Positions 29,749 through 38,821 of a stretch of DNA of 64,000 bases are shown here, one piece after another. The stretch's first letter is position 1, and every line of letters begins with the position of its first letter. A model generated the notes under the pieces. The model searched no databases. It was not told where the DNA came from and saw nothing but the letters and a program-made list of their open reading frames with translations. The DNA is taken from assembly GCF_902833905.1 (NCBI RefSeq), contig NZ_CADFGP010000005.1, positions 62,001 to 126,000 of the forward strand. The letters are read 5' to 3'. This stretch comes from Paraburkholderia tuberum STM678. Its GTDB lineage: Bacteria > Pseudomonadota > Gammaproteobacteria > Burkholderiales > Burkholderiaceae. The translations under genes and the position numbers were made by a program.

Positions 29749-31079
29749 TTCGAGCGCTCCTGTATATACGCGGGCGGCGCCATGTCGTTGACATCGCTTG
29801 CGTTCGCTTGCGGCTCGCCGCGTTGAACTTCCGGCGGCGCGGCCAGCAGTTTGCGCGCGGCCTGCACATCGAATGCGCCTTCCCAGCGGGCGACGACAAT
29901 CGTCGCCACCGCATTGCCGATCATGTTCACGATCGCGCGAACCTCGTTGAGCACGCGATCGATACCGAGTATCAGCGTAATGCCCGCAACCGGAATGATG
30001 TTGTGCGTCGACAGTGTCGCCGTCAGTGCGACCAGCGCCGCACCCGCCACGCCCGCGCCGCCCTTTGACGTCACCATCAATATCGCCAGCAGCCCGATCT
30101 GTTGCAGTAGCGTGAGATGGGTATTGGTGGCCTGCGCGATGAAGAGCGAGGTCATCGTCAGATAGATCGCGGCGCCGTCGAGGTTGAACGAATAGCCCGT
30201 CGGCAGCACGAGCCCGACTACCGGCTTCGGACACCCAAGCCGTTCGAGCTTTTCCATCAAACGAGGCAACACCGATTCCGTTGTAGACGTGCCCAATACG
30301 ATCAGCAGTTCCTCACGCAGATACTTGAGCAGCGGCCACAACCCCACGCCCGCCCAGCGGCAGATCGTGCCCAGCACCAGGGCGATGAAGAGAAAGCTCG
30401 TCAGATAGAAGCACACGATCAACAGACCGAGTTGCTGCAACGTCGAAATGCCATATTTTCCGACTGTGAACGCCATCGCGCCGAACGCGCCAAGGGGAGC
30501 CAGGCGCATGATCATTTCGACGATCCGCATCAGCGCTTCGCCGCTCTGTTCGATCACGCGCGACAGGAAGCGGCTGCGCCGCGACATGATCGATAGCGCG
30601 ATGCCGAACAACACCGAGAACAGCAACACCTGCAACAGATCGCCCCGCGCGAACGCGCCCACGACCGAATTCGGCACGATCTCTTCGAGGAAGCTGGTGT
30701 TCGACTGCGCGTGAACTTCCGTCACGTAATGGCTGACTGCATGCGTATCGAGCGTCTTCGGATCGATGTTCAGCCCGGAGCCGGGGTGCAGCAGATTGGC
30801 GACGACAAGGCCGATGACGAGCGCCACCGTCGTCACCGCTTCGAAGTACACGATGGTTTTGAGGCCGACGCGCCCGACCTGCTTGAGATTCTCCATCCGC
30901 GCGATGCCGACGGAGACGGTACAGAAGATCACCAGCGTGATCAGCATCTTGATGAGCCGGATAAAGGTATCACCGAACGGCTTCATCTGGACGCCGAGAT
31001 CCGGCCAGAAATAACCGACGAGAATGCCTGCCGCAAGTCCGATCAGAACCTGCACGTAAAGATGTTTTAGCACGCGCAA
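29745..31079 (-). CDS. Dicarboxylate:cation symporter (DctA/GltP family), candidate sulfolactate importer
   Basis: 444 residues with the full DAACS topology. The hairpin-loop serine motif reads GTSTTESVLPRLMEKLERLG (DctA has SSSES) and the last-helix motif reads DRVLNEVRAIVNMIGNAVAT where DctA has roughly RALTN. Substitutions at these substrate-contact regions, and coupling to sulfolactate dehydrogenase genes, suggest a changed dianion cargo such as sulfolactate. Ordinary C4-dicarboxylate transport is the alternative. Confidence 0.85.
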   Translation of the reverse strand: MRVLKHLYVQVLIGLAAGILVGYFWPDLGVQMKPFGDTFIRLIKMLITLVIFCTVSVGIARMENLKQVGRVGLKTIVYFEAVTTVALVIGLVVANLLHPGSGLNIDPKTLDTHAVSHYVTEVHAQSNTSFLEEIVPNSVVGAFARGDLLQVLLFSVLFGIALSIMSRRSRFLSRVIEQSGEALMRIVEMIMRLAPLGAFGAMAFTVGKYGISTLQQLGLLIVCFYLTSFLFIALVLGTICRWAGVGLWPLLKYLREELLIVLGTSTTESVLPRLMEKLERLGCPKPVVGLVLPTGYSFNLDGAAIYLTMTSLFIAQATNTHLTLLQQIGLLAILMVTSKGGAGVAGAALVALTATLSTHNIIPVAGITLILGIDRVLNEVRAIVNMIGNAVATIVVARWEGAFDVQAARKLLAAPPEVQRGEPQANASDVNDMAPPAYIQERSN

Positions 31080-31144
31080 GATGGTGTCTCCTCCACTCGC
31101 TGCTGCTGGAAAATGGAACAGCGCCGTGCGGCGCGTGCCGGGCT

Positions 31145-31158
31145 TCTCGGGCCCGAGA
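31145..31158. promoter_or_regulatory. Perfect palindrome upstream of the symporter operon
   Basis: TCTCGGGCCCGAGA is a perfect 14-base palindrome 66 bases before the symporter start. It could be an operator or a GC-rich hairpin. It is unlike the LacI-type sites, so this operon may have a different regulator. Confidence 0.3.
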
Positions 31159-31277
31159 CGTCACGCGTGCGCGCGCTGCTGCGAAAACTCCATTGAATAC
31201 GGGGGATCCGAAGCTGACGCGAAGCTAACTGTCATCGCAGCCGCCTGCGCGATCAGGATTCATGCGCTATGCAGCGC

Positions 31278-31298
31278 GGCCCGTCGCGAGGACGGGCC
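31278..31298 (-). terminator. Stem-loop after suyB
   Basis: GGCCCGTC pairs perfectly with GACGGGCC across a five-base loop, starting nine bases after the suyB stop. There is no T run on the minus strand, so it may be a processing or Rho-assisted end instead of a classic intrinsic terminator. Confidence 0.45.
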
Positions 31299-31306
31299 CG
31301 GAGAAA

Positions 31307-32482
31307 TTACGCGCTTTCGAACAGGCGCGTCAACACGAACTCGCGGTGGCCCAGCGCTTCCGCCGACGTAAAGCGCCCGTTCGCGGTGCGCAGCATCGAT
31401 TCCAGCAGTTTGTCGCCAGCCTGATCGAGATTCTGTTCGCGCTGCAACAGTCCCGACACATCCACGTCGATATGCTCGCTCATCGTGCGCACCGTACGCG
31501 GGTTCGCGCAAATCTTGATGACAGGCACGATCGGATTGCCGATCACGTTGCCCTGCCCGGTCGGGAAGAAATGCACGGCAAAGCCCGACGCGGCGCACAG
31601 CGTCACCATCTCGGCCGCGGCTGACGACGAATCCATGAACCACAAGCCCGGCCCCGTCGGTTCCTCGGCCTTGTCGAGCACGCCGTCGACTCTGCACTTC
31701 TTGCCGATCTTCTGGATATTGCCCAGCGCTTTTTCTTCGATGGTCGTCAGGCCGCCCGCGATGTTGCCTTTGGTCGGCTGCGACTCCGACAGATCGTCGG
31801 TCTTCCAGCGGTTGATCATGTCCTGATAGCGGTCGAACATGAACTGGAAGCGCTCGCGCACCTGGTCGTTCGCGCAACGCGCCGCAACGATCTGCTCGCC
31901 GCCCGTGAGTTCGGACGTCTCGCCGAAGACGAGCGTCGTGCCCAACCCGTAGAGCTTGTCGAACGCATTGCCGACAGTCGGGTTCGCGCCGCAGCCGGAC
32001 GTGGTATCGGATTCGCCGCACTTCGTGGATACCCACAGGTCCGAAATCGGGCATTCTTCGCGATCGAGCGACGTGGCGTACTGCACCATCTCTTTCGCGG
32101 TTTTCGAGGCACGCATGATCGTATCGTGATCGCCATGCAGTTCGATGCCGAAGCCCATCACCGGCTTGCCTGACTTCGCAATGCCGTCTACGACGCGTTT
32201 GGTCCAGCCTTCCTCGATCCCGATCACGACGACCGCCGCGACATTCGGGTTGCAGCCGGCGCCGATCAGCGTGCGGAAATGCAGATCGAGGTCGGCGCCG
32301 AACTGCAGGCGGCCGTATGGATGCGGTAGCGCCATCGTGCCTTTGATGGCCGTTTCGACGGCCAGCGCGGCGGCGTTCGACAAATCGTCGACGGGCAGGA
32401 TGATCACATGGTTACGCACGCCGACGCGTCCATTGGAACGGCGAAACCCGCGGAAAGTGGTGTTCTGGTCAATCACGCTCAT
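31307..32482 (-). CDS. suyB: (R)-sulfolactate sulfo-lyase, large (beta) subunit
   Basis: Cleaves (R)-sulfolactate to pyruvate and sulfite with SuyA. 391 residues of the UxaA/altronate-dehydratase C-terminal family: [40 protein letters not shown] (conserved Cys/Asp metal region) and [17 protein letters not shown] generic annotation would say altronate dehydratase, but the separate small SAF subunit, absence of uronate genes next to it, and the linked slcC, comC and hpsN favour SuyB. Starts 83 bases after suyA. Confidence 0.86.
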   Translation of the reverse strand: MSVIDQNTTFRGFRRSNGRVGVRNHVIILPVDDLSNAAALAVETAIKGTMALPHPYGRLQFGADLDLHFRTLIGAGCNPNVAAVVVIGIEEGWTKRVVDGIAKSGKPVMGFGIELHGDHDTIMRASKTAKEMVQYATSLDREECPISDLWVSTKCGESDTTSGCGANPTVGNAFDKLYGLGTTLVFGETSELTGGEQIVAARCANDQVRERFQFMFDRYQDMINRWKTDDLSESQPTKGNIAGGLTTIEEKALGNIQKIGKKCRVDGVLDKAEEPTGPGLWFMDSSSAAAEMVTLCAASGFAVHFFPTGQGNVIGNPIVPVIKICANPRTVRTMSEHIDVDVSGLLQREQNLDQAGDKLLESMLRTANGRFTSAEALGHREFVLTRLFESA

Positions 32483-32565
32483 GGTGGCTCTCTTCGATCT
32501 GGCTCTGTTGAGTGGGGAAGCTCGCTCGCAATGTCGATGCGCGAGCTGGTCGATCCTCGCGCCGG

Positions 32566-32922
32566 TTACCAGCGCTTCGTCTTGATGTTGTGAACATGCG
32601 CATGTTCACCCGCGCGGATCGGCGCAACGACCTTGCCGATGTCCACGCCGTACTTGAACACCGTGTCGCCGACCGCCATGTCTTTTAGCGCCACCTTGTG
32701 ACCGATCGGAATGTTCTGTTTCGCCGAGATCGTCACGACCTCGTCGTCGTCCATGATCCACGCGTTCAATTGGGTCCCCGCCTTGATGCCTTCGACAACC
32801 GCCACACCGACGGTGTCTTTCGCTTCGTGCAGCACGATATGAATCGTTTTGCGGTCTGACGAAGGGCTGGCGGAAGATCCTTCACCGGGTTGTTGCGGTG
32901 CACCTGCTGCGGTGTGGCTCAT
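32566..32922 (-). CDS. suyA: (R)-sulfolactate sulfo-lyase, small (alpha) subunit, SAF domain
   Basis: 118 residues. After a loose 20-residue lead the SAF domain runs from [20 protein letters not shown] to the C-terminus; [19 protein letters not shown] and [23 protein letters not shown] are the usual UxaA small-domain blocks. ATG 32922 follows GGAG. First gene of the suyAB operon, divergent from a GntR regulator with a 158-base gap. Confidence 0.86.
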   Translation of the reverse strand: MSHTAAGAPQQPGEGSSASPSSDRKTIHIVLHEAKDTVGVAVVEGIKAGTQLNAWIMDDDEVVTISAKQNIPIGHKVALKDMAVGDTVFKYGVDIGKVVAPIRAGEHAHVHNIKTKRW

Positions 32923-33005
32923 CAGTTGTCTCCAGTCTGTTGGTACGGTTTGGTTCGCCTGCGTGAACCCATCTTAGGCGGCACATTTGCATATGTCAAC
33001 CAGAT

Positions 33006-33015
33006 CATCTATATG
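33006..33015. promoter_or_regulatory. Possible GntR-type half-palindromic site
   Basis: CATCTATATG (CAT-N4-ATG) lies in the suyA/gntR divergent gap. A stronger site with the same core is found at 33986-34001. A shared GntR operator is an inference from two examples only. Confidence 0.3.
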
Positions 33016-33080
33016 TGTTTGATGAACCGTATGAAGTAGAATCAATTGAAAGACAGCAGCAGTGAAGATGCAACGACAGG

Positions 33081-33875
33081 ATGAGAACGATGAATACGTT
33101 GACGACGGGTATCAATCTACCGAACGGTGCGGCCGCCACGCCGGCAATCGGCGGCACGCGCTACAAGGAAGTGAAGAATGCGATGCTGGCCGCGCTGGCC
33201 GCGCACGAATGGAAGGGCGGCGAAACGATTCCTTCGGAAAAGCGGCTGGCCGAACGCTTCGGCGTATCGATCGGCACGCTGCGCAAGGCAATCGACGAAC
33301 TGGTGGCCGACAACATTCTGGTGCGGCATCAGGGGCTCGGTACTTTCGTCGCGCAACACCAGCGTGATCGTCATTTCTTCCGCTTCTTCCGCATCGTCCG
33401 CCAGGACGGCGACAAGACCTACCCGAGCGTAACGCTCGTGCAGTTCAGGAAGGCCAAGGCTACGCGCGATATCGCGACGCTGCTGAAAGTCGAAACGGGC
33501 GCGCGCGTGTTCACGTTCATCAACCGTCTGGCGCTGCATGGCGAAACGGTGATGATCGACAACATCACCGTACCCGAGGCGCGTTTTCCGGGCCTGACGG
33601 AAGCCGCGCTGCGCAGCCGGCCGAGCACGCTGTACAACTTCTATCAGGATGCGTTCAACATCAACGTGCTCGGCACCGAGGAACGCGTGCGCGTCGCGGT
33701 AGCCAATGAACTCGAAAGCAAGCTGCTGGAAGTGCCGCACGGCACACCGCTTCTTGAAGTGCGGCGCGTCGCGTATTCGTACCATCAGGCGCCCGTCGAA
33801 GTGCGGATCTCGCATGCGAACACCGCACGCTACGAATACGTCGGTGCTTCGGCATCGCACGAAGAGCCGCTCTGA
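33081..33875 (+). CDS. GntR-family (HutC subfamily) transcriptional regulator
   Basis: 264 residues. Winged helix at about 28-95: IPSEKRLAERFGVSIGTLRKAIDELVADNILVRHQGLGTFV. The UTRA effector domain follows to the C-terminus. ATG 33081 and ATG 33090 are both possible starts. Divergent from suyAB and upstream of the second importer; probably a sulfonate-responsive regulator of one or both. Confidence 0.88.
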   Translation: MRTMNTLTTGINLPNGAAATPAIGGTRYKEVKNAMLAALAAHEWKGGETIPSEKRLAERFGVSIGTLRKAIDELVADNILVRHQGLGTFVAQHQRDRHFFRFFRIVRQDGDKTYPSVTLVQFRKAKATRDIATLLKVETGARVFTFINRLALHGETVMIDNITVPEARFPGLTEAALRSRPSTLYNFYQDAFNINVLGTEERVRVAVANELESKLLEVPHGTPLLEVRRVAYSYHQAPVEVRISHANTARYEYVGASASHEEPL

Positions 33876-33985
33876 CAAGGCCAGAAGCCAAGCGCGGTGC
33901 GCAGCGCCAAAAGCCGCCGGCCGCGCGCCGCACATGTCACGTTTTCCCGCATTTGCAATCAACAGCACGATCACCTACACTCGCT

Positions 33986-34001
33986 ACTCATACAGATGAG
34001 T
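33986..34001. promoter_or_regulatory. Hyphenated palindrome, candidate operator
   Basis: ACTCAT-ACAG-ATGAGT, with two perfect six-base arms. It is 352 bases upstream of the substrate-binding gene and 162 before the leader ORF. The CAT-N4-ATG core is shared with 33006-33015 near suyA. Confidence 0.45.
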
Positions 34002-34162
34002 TAAATCACACGGCACTGAATTCGCTGAATGCCACGCTCACCGAAGCAAGGCATTTCACGCGCGATCCGGTTGCCCACAACACACCATCTGTGAACCTGA
34101 TTCCGGCCGCGTCGCGCAAACCGTTTTGTCGCGAGCAGGCCGGCAACAAGGAGACACTCACG

Positions 34163-34264
34163 ATGCGTACCCCGCCTCATCGTCATCCCGCTCATGTCCT
34201 TCATGTCGCGCCTTGCCGCGTGACGCATGCGTTGCGCCGGCCGCAGCCACGCGAGACCGAATAA
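34163..34264 (+). CDS. Small ORF, candidate leader peptide
   Basis: 33 codons beginning MRTPPHRHPAHVLHV, rich in His, Arg and Pro, preceded by AAGGAG at good spacing. It ends 88 bases before the substrate-binding gene. Size, position and strong ribosome-binding site suggest a leader peptide that senses translation, but it could be a fortuitous ORF. Confidence 0.4.
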   Translation: MRTPPHRHPAHVLHVAPCRVTHALRRPQPRETE

Positions 34265-34352
34265 GCACACGCAGCCCCCACCCATCCGGTTTATCCGGTG
34301 TCGCATTTCAACAGATTGGCCGTGCCGTTCCTGTCGCAAGGAGTGTCCAGCG

Positions 34353-35372
34353 ATGAGCCTTCGTAAAGTTGCCGTATTTCTCTCAACGCTGCTCGCTCTC
34401 GGCGCAGCTCTCACCAGTGCGCCCGCCCGCGCCGAACTGTCGGAGATCCGGATCGCGCGCCAATACGGCGTCAGCTATTTGCCGCTGATGCTGATGCAGG
34501 ATCAGAAGCTGATCGAAAAGCACGCCGCGCAACTGGGCGTGCCGAATCTGAAAGTGTCATGGGTCGAATTCGCGGGCGGCAACGTGATGAACGACGCGCT
34601 GCTGTCCGATTCGTTGCAGATCGCGTCAGGCGGCGTCGCGCCGCTTGTGCTGCTGTGGGCCCGTACGCGCGGCACGCCCGTCGAGGTCAAGGCGCTGTCG
34701 GCGATCAATTCGATGCCGCTGCTGTTGAACACCAACAATCCGACGGTGAAAACGTTGAAAGACTTCACCGGCAAGGACAAGATCGCGCTGCCCGCAGCGA
34801 AGGTGTCGATCCAGGCAATCACGTTGCAAATGGCCGCGGAAAAGGCCTTCGGCGCAGGCAACCAGGGGCAGCTCGATAAATACACTGTCTCGCTGGCTCA
34901 TCCCGATGCGCAGCAGGCGCTGCTGTCGGGCAATAGCGAAGTGACCGCGCATTTCGGCTCGCCGCCGTTTCAGGAACAGGAATTGGCCCACCCTGGCGTG
35001 CGCACCGTTGTGAATTCGTATGACGTTCTGGGCGGCAAGTCGACATTCAATCTGGTCTGGTGCATGACGAAGTTCTATCAACAGAATCCGAAACTCGTGC
35101 AAGCCTTCATGGCCGCGCTCGACGATGCCGAAGCGCAGATCACCAGGGACAAGCACGCGGCCGCACTCGCCTACCTGCGCATCAGCAAGGACAAGAGCAA
35201 TGTCGCCGACATCGAAAAAATGATTTCGTCGCCCGATGTCGCCTTCACGACCACGCCCGAAAACACGCTCAAATACGCGGATTTCATGGCACGCACGGGC
35301 CTGATCAAGACCAAACCCGCCTCGTGGAAGGACATGTTCTTTCCGACCGCCCAATCGCTTCAAGGGAGTTGA
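34353..35372 (+). CDS. ABC transporter substrate-binding protein, NitT/TauT family
   Basis: 339 residues from ATG 34353 (AAGGAG upstream). Signal peptide MSLRKVAVFLSTLLALGAAL, cleaved near ARA-EL. The mature protein opens with IRIARQYGVSYLPLMLMQDQ and carries SLAHPDAQQALLSGNSEVTAHF, a TauA-like layout. It is only distantly similar to the binding protein at 22814, so a different cargo is likely. First gene of a four-gene plus-strand run ending in a TSUP exporter. Confidence 0.88.
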   Translation: MSLRKVAVFLSTLLALGAALTSAPARAELSEIRIARQYGVSYLPLMLMQDQKLIEKHAAQLGVPNLKVSWVEFAGGNVMNDALLSDSLQIASGGVAPLVLLWARTRGTPVEVKALSAINSMPLLLNTNNPTVKTLKDFTGKDKIALPAAKVSIQAITLQMAAEKAFGAGNQGQLDKYTVSLAHPDAQQALLSGNSEVTAHFGSPPFQEQELAHPGVRTVVNSYDVLGGKSTFNLVWCMTKFYQQNPKLVQAFMAALDDAEAQITRDKHAAALAYLRISKDKSNVADIEKMISSPDVAFTTTPENTLKYADFMARTGLIKTKPASWKDMFFPTAQSLQGS

Positions 35373-35374
35373 TC

Positions 35375-36184
35375 ATGCATCGCACGCGTGCTGGAGCCAC
35401 CCGCGCCACATCCTCGCCGAGCGGCATGCCGTTACTGGATGTCGCCGGCGTAACGCTGCAATACAAGACGCCGCGGCATCTCGTGATGGCAACGTATCGC
35501 GTCGACTTTCAGGTATTCGAAGGCGACCGTTTCGTTTTGCTTGGGCCATCGGGTTGCGGGAAGTCGACGTTGCTCAAGAGCGTCGGCGGCTATCTGCTGC
35601 CGACGGAAGGTTCGATCACGCTGAAGGGCAAGACGGTGACGAAGCCGGGCCCCGACCGGATGATGGTCTTTCAGGAATTCGACCAGTTGCTGCCGTGGAA
35701 GACGGTCAAGCAGAACGTGATGTTTCCGCTGCTCGCTTCGCACCGGCTGTCGGCGCGCGAAGCGGAACAGCGCGCGATGCATTACATCGACAAGGTCAAC
35801 CTCACGAAATTCTCGGACAGCCATCCGCATACGTTATCGGGCGGCATGAAGCAGCGCGTGGCGATTGCGCGCGGCATGGCGATGGAACCGGACATCCTGC
35901 TGATGGACGAGCCGTTCGCCGCACTCGATGCGCTCACGCGCCGCAAGATGCAGGACGAACTGCTGACGCTATGGCAGGAAACGCGCTTCACCGTGCTATT
36001 CGTCACGCATTCGATTCCGGAAGCGATCAAGGTCGGCAGCCGGATTCTGTTGCTGTCGCCGCACCCGGGGCAGGTCAAGGCAGAACTCGATACGGCGGCG
36101 GCAGGCGAATCCGCTGCCACGCTCGAAAAACGCATCCAGCACATGCTGTTCGAAGACGAAATCCACGAGGCAGAGAATGTCTGA
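35375..36184 (+). CDS. ABC transporter ATP-binding protein, NitT/TauT family
   Basis: 269 residues from ATG 35375 (AGGGAG upstream), two bases after the previous stop. Walker A GPSGCGKST, Q-loop VFQEFDQLLPWK, signature LSGGMKQRVAIARGMA, Walker B ILLMDEPFAALD, H-loop LFVTHSIPE. The frame is open further upstream through the binding-protein gene but is not coding there. Confidence 0.92.
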   Translation: MHRTRAGATRATSSPSGMPLLDVAGVTLQYKTPRHLVMATYRVDFQVFEGDRFVLLGPSGCGKSTLLKSVGGYLLPTEGSITLKGKTVTKPGPDRMMVFQEFDQLLPWKTVKQNVMFPLLASHRLSAREAEQRAMHYIDKVNLTKFSDSHPHTLSGGMKQRVAIARGMAMEPDILLMDEPFAALDALTRRKMQDELLTLWQETRFTVLFVTHSIPEAIKVGSRILLLSPHPGQVKAELDTAAAGESAATLEKRIQHMLFEDEIHEAENV

Positions 36185-37097
36185 CGCTACCGCACACGGT
36201 TCCTCATCCGTCCATCCGCCCCGTGACGACATGATCACGCGCGCGCCGCGCGGCGAGATCATTCGCGAACCCAGCGATGCACAGCATTTCAGCGTCGTCG
36301 AAAAGCCGCTGTCACTGTTCGAGCGCCTGTACAACCAGAGCTGGCTGCGCAAGTTCCTGATCCTCGCGCTGCTCGCGCTGGTCTGGGAAGGCTACGGACG
36401 CTGGCTCAACAATCCGTTGCTGTTTCCCACTTTCAGCGCGACCGTCGACGCGTTCTGCACGAGCATCGCAAACGGCGAACTGCCCGGCAAGGCATGGGCG
36501 TCGATCCACGTATTGCTGCTCGGCTACGGCTGCGGTCTGCTGCTGGCCGCGTTGCTGACGGCCGCCGCGATCACCTCGCGCATCGGCACGGACTTTCTCG
36601 AAACGATGACGTCGATGCTCAACCCGCTGCCCGCCATCGCGCTGCTGCCGCTCGCGCTGATCTGGTTCGGGCTCGGCAACGGCAGCCTGATCTTCGTGCT
36701 CGTGCATTCGGTGACATGGTCGGTCGCGTTGAATACGCACTCGGGCTTTCTGTCGGTGAGCAACACGCTGAAAATGGTCGGGCGCAACTATGGCTTGCGC
36801 GGCGGGCGCTACGTCGCCGCGATTCTGGTGCCCGCTGCGTTCCCGAGCATTCTGACCGGCCTGAAGATCGGCTGGGCCTTCGCGTGGCGCACGCTGATCG
36901 CGGCGGAACTCGTGTTCGGCGTGAGTTCGGGTTCCGGCGGCCTCGGCTGGTTCATCTACGAAAACAAGAACCTGCTCGACATCGCGAACGTGTTCGCGGG
37001 TCTGTTCACGGTGATTCTGATTGGCCTCGCCGTCGAAAACCTGGTCTTCCGCGTACTCGAACGCCATACCGTGCAACGCTGGGGCATGCAGTCGTGA
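36177..37097 (+). CDS. ABC transporter permease, NitT/TauT family
   Basis: 306 residues overlapping the ATPase gene by eight bases. A hydrophilic N-terminal 50 residues, then six membrane segments; the coupling loop reads VGRNYGLRGGRYVAAILVPAAFPSILTGLK. Single permease, hence probably a homodimer, unlike the two-permease importer at 24784-26471. Confidence 0.9.
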   Translation: MSDATAHGSSSVHPPRDDMITRAPRGEIIREPSDAQHFSVVEKPLSLFERLYNQSWLRKFLILALLALVWEGYGRWLNNPLLFPTFSATVDAFCTSIANGELPGKAWASIHVLLLGYGCGLLLAALLTAAAITSRIGTDFLETMTSMLNPLPAIALLPLALIWFGLGNGSLIFVLVHSVTWSVALNTHSGFLSVSNTLKMVGRNYGLRGGRYVAAILVPAAFPSILTGLKIGWAFAWRTLIAAELVFGVSSGSGGLGWFIYENKNLLDIANVFAGLFTVILIGLAVENLVFRVLERHTVQRWGMQS

Positions 37098-37125
37098 AGC
37101 ATGGCGTGCACGCCCGGGAGGCTCG

Positions 37126-37878
37126 TTGCTAAGCGCCGACATCGCGCTGCTGGTGATTGGAGGCAGCGCGGTCGCGGGCTTCGTGTCCGGGCTGGCGGGA
37201 TTTGCGTTCGGTCTCGTCGCGATGGTGTTCTGGGCATGGGCGCTGCCGCCGCAAGCGATCGGGCCGATGCTGGTGGTCGGCTCGCTGGTCGGACAGATGC
37301 TAACCGTGCATACGGTGCGCTCGCAGATACGGCCGAAGATCATCGGTCCGTTCATCGCAGGAGGCATCGTCGGCGTGCCGATCGGCGCGACGCTGCTGCC
37401 GTTCATCGATCCCGTCGGCTTTCGGATCGGCGCCGGTCTGCTGATGATCGTCTATTGCGGCGTGATGCTCGCCGCGAAAGATCTGCCGACGGTGACGGCA
37501 GGCGGTGCCTGGGCGGACGGCGGCGTCGGCGTGGTCGGCGGCATTCTGGGCGGCATTGCGGGGCTCGTCGGTCCGGCACCGACCATATGGTGCATGCTGC
37601 GCGGTCACAACAAAGATACGCAGCGCGCGATCTGCCAAAGCTTTTTCATCGCGATGCAATCGCTGACGCTCGTCACGTATGCACTGACGGGCCTGATCGG
37701 CAAGCAGACGCTAGTACTCTTCGGCTGGATGCTGCCGTCGTCGCTGCTGTTTGCGTGGCTCGGCTCACGGCTTTATCGGCGTCTGTCGGACACCGCGTTT
37801 CGGCGGGTGCTGCTTGCGCTGCTGTTCGCTTCGGGCGTGGCGCTGCTGGGCTCATCGCTTGTTCACGCGATAAAGTAA
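37126..37878 (+). CDS. TSUP (TauE/SafE) family anion exporter
   Basis: About 250 residues from TTG 37126, chosen for the GGGAGG six bases before it. Seven to eight hydrophobic segments and the family repeat (GGSAVAGFVSGLAGFAFGLV and GVVGGILGGIAGLVGPAPTI). TauE-type proteins export sulfite or transport sulfoacetate-like anions in sulfonate degraders. Directly downstream of the second importer, it suggests that the imported compound yields sulfite or another anion to remove. Confidence 0.85.
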   Translation: MLSADIALLVIGGSAVAGFVSGLAGFAFGLVAMVFWAWALPPQAIGPMLVVGSLVGQMLTVHTVRSQIRPKIIGPFIAGGIVGVPIGATLLPFIDPVGFRIGAGLLMIVYCGVMLAAKDLPTVTAGGAWADGGVGVVGGILGGIAGLVGPAPTIWCMLRGHNKDTQRAICQSFFIAMQSLTLVTYALTGLIGKQTLVLFGWMLPSSLLFAWLGSRLYRRLSDTAFRRVLLALLFASGVALLGSSLVHAIK

Positions 37879-37912
37879 TGCCGATGCGGCAACGTCAAGC
37901 GGAGTGAGCGTC

Positions 37913-38821
37913 ATGAGTGCGATTCGCTATTTCGTCACGTTTCTGTCCGTCGCGCGCCACGGCTCTTTCGCCGCAGCCGCCGACGAAGTGTGTCTCACGC
38001 AGGCCGCCGTGAGCCTGCAGATGCGTTCACTGGAACGCGATCTCGACATCGTGCTGTTCGAACGGAGCGCGCGCTCGGTCGCATTGAGCGAACAGGGACG
38101 CACGATCGTGCCGCTCGCCGAAACGCTGGTCGCCAACTATCGGCGGATTCTGGCCACGGCGGGCCGCGACGAACTGGCGGGCGTCGTGCGGGTCGGCGCG
38201 CTGGTGTCGTCGCTGATGGGCGCGTTCGCCGATGCGATGCTGAATCTGAAACGCCGCTACCCGCGCCTCGAACTGAAGCTTTTCACTGGCCTGTCGAGTG
38301 ACTTCACGCGACGCGTGGAGAACGGAGAACTCGACGCCGCCATCGTCACGCAGTCGCCCACCGGCTTTCCCGCCGCGTTGAAGTGGACGGTGCTGTATCA
38401 CGAGCCGATGGTGCTGATCTCGTCGGCTGACAATCCGCGCGCGCAAGTCGACACGCTGCTTCGTGAGCCGTTCATCCGTTTCGACCGGCAGACGTGGACA
38501 GGCATGCTGATCGACGACGCGCTGCGCGGCCTCGACGCTTCCGTGCACGACATCATGGAGCTGAACTCGCTCGAATCGATCTGCGAAATGGTGAAGCGCG
38601 GTTTCGGCGTTTCGGTAGTGCCGCGTCTCGCGAATGCGAACTGGAATCACGAATCAGGGCTGCGCGTGACCGAGTTGCCCGAGCGGATCGCGCCGCGCCG
38701 CGTCGGCCTGCTGGAACGGCGCGAACACGGACGCGAAGCGTTCACGGCCGCCGTGAAGCGTCACTTCACGACGGCGGCCGACGTTTCCGCCAGTGGCAAT
38801 GATTCGTCGAGCAGCGACTGA
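37913..38821 (+). CDS. LysR-family transcriptional regulator
   Basis: 302 residues from ATG 37913, eight bases after GGAG (a GTG at 37904 is the longer option). N-terminal winged helix: FVTFLSVARHGSFAAAADEVCLTQAAVSLQM. Effector domain from about residue 90. Its last 61 bases overlap, tail to tail, the end of the flavoprotein gene. Position suggests control of the importer/TSUP run and perhaps the convergent reductase operon. Confidence 0.9.
   Translation: MSAIRYFVTFLSVARHGSFAAAADEVCLTQAAVSLQMRSLERDLDIVLFERSARSVALSEQGRTIVPLAETLVANYRRILATAGRDELAGVVRVGALVSSLMGAFADAMLNLKRRYPRLELKLFTGLSSDFTRRVENGELDAAIVTQSPTGFPAALKWTVLYHEPMVLISSADNPRAQVDTLLREPFIRFDRQTWTGMLIDDALRGLDASVHDIMELNSLESICEMVKRGFGVSVVPRLANANWNHESGLRVTELPERIAPRRVGLLERREHGREAFTAAVKRHFTTAADVSASGNDSSSSD

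Larger units (their letters stand above)
33876..34352. other. Intergenic region before the second sulfonate-type importer
   Basis: 477 bases. It contains a 16-base hyphenated palindrome (33986-34001) and a small candidate leader ORF (34163-34264) with its own ribosome-binding site. The rest shows no gene. Confidence 0.6.

Noticed and set aside
31307..32922. Altronate dehydratase (UxaA) in two pieces
   Set aside because: The split small/large form is the normal SuyAB arrangement and the neighbours are sulfolactate dehydrogenases, not uronate genes.
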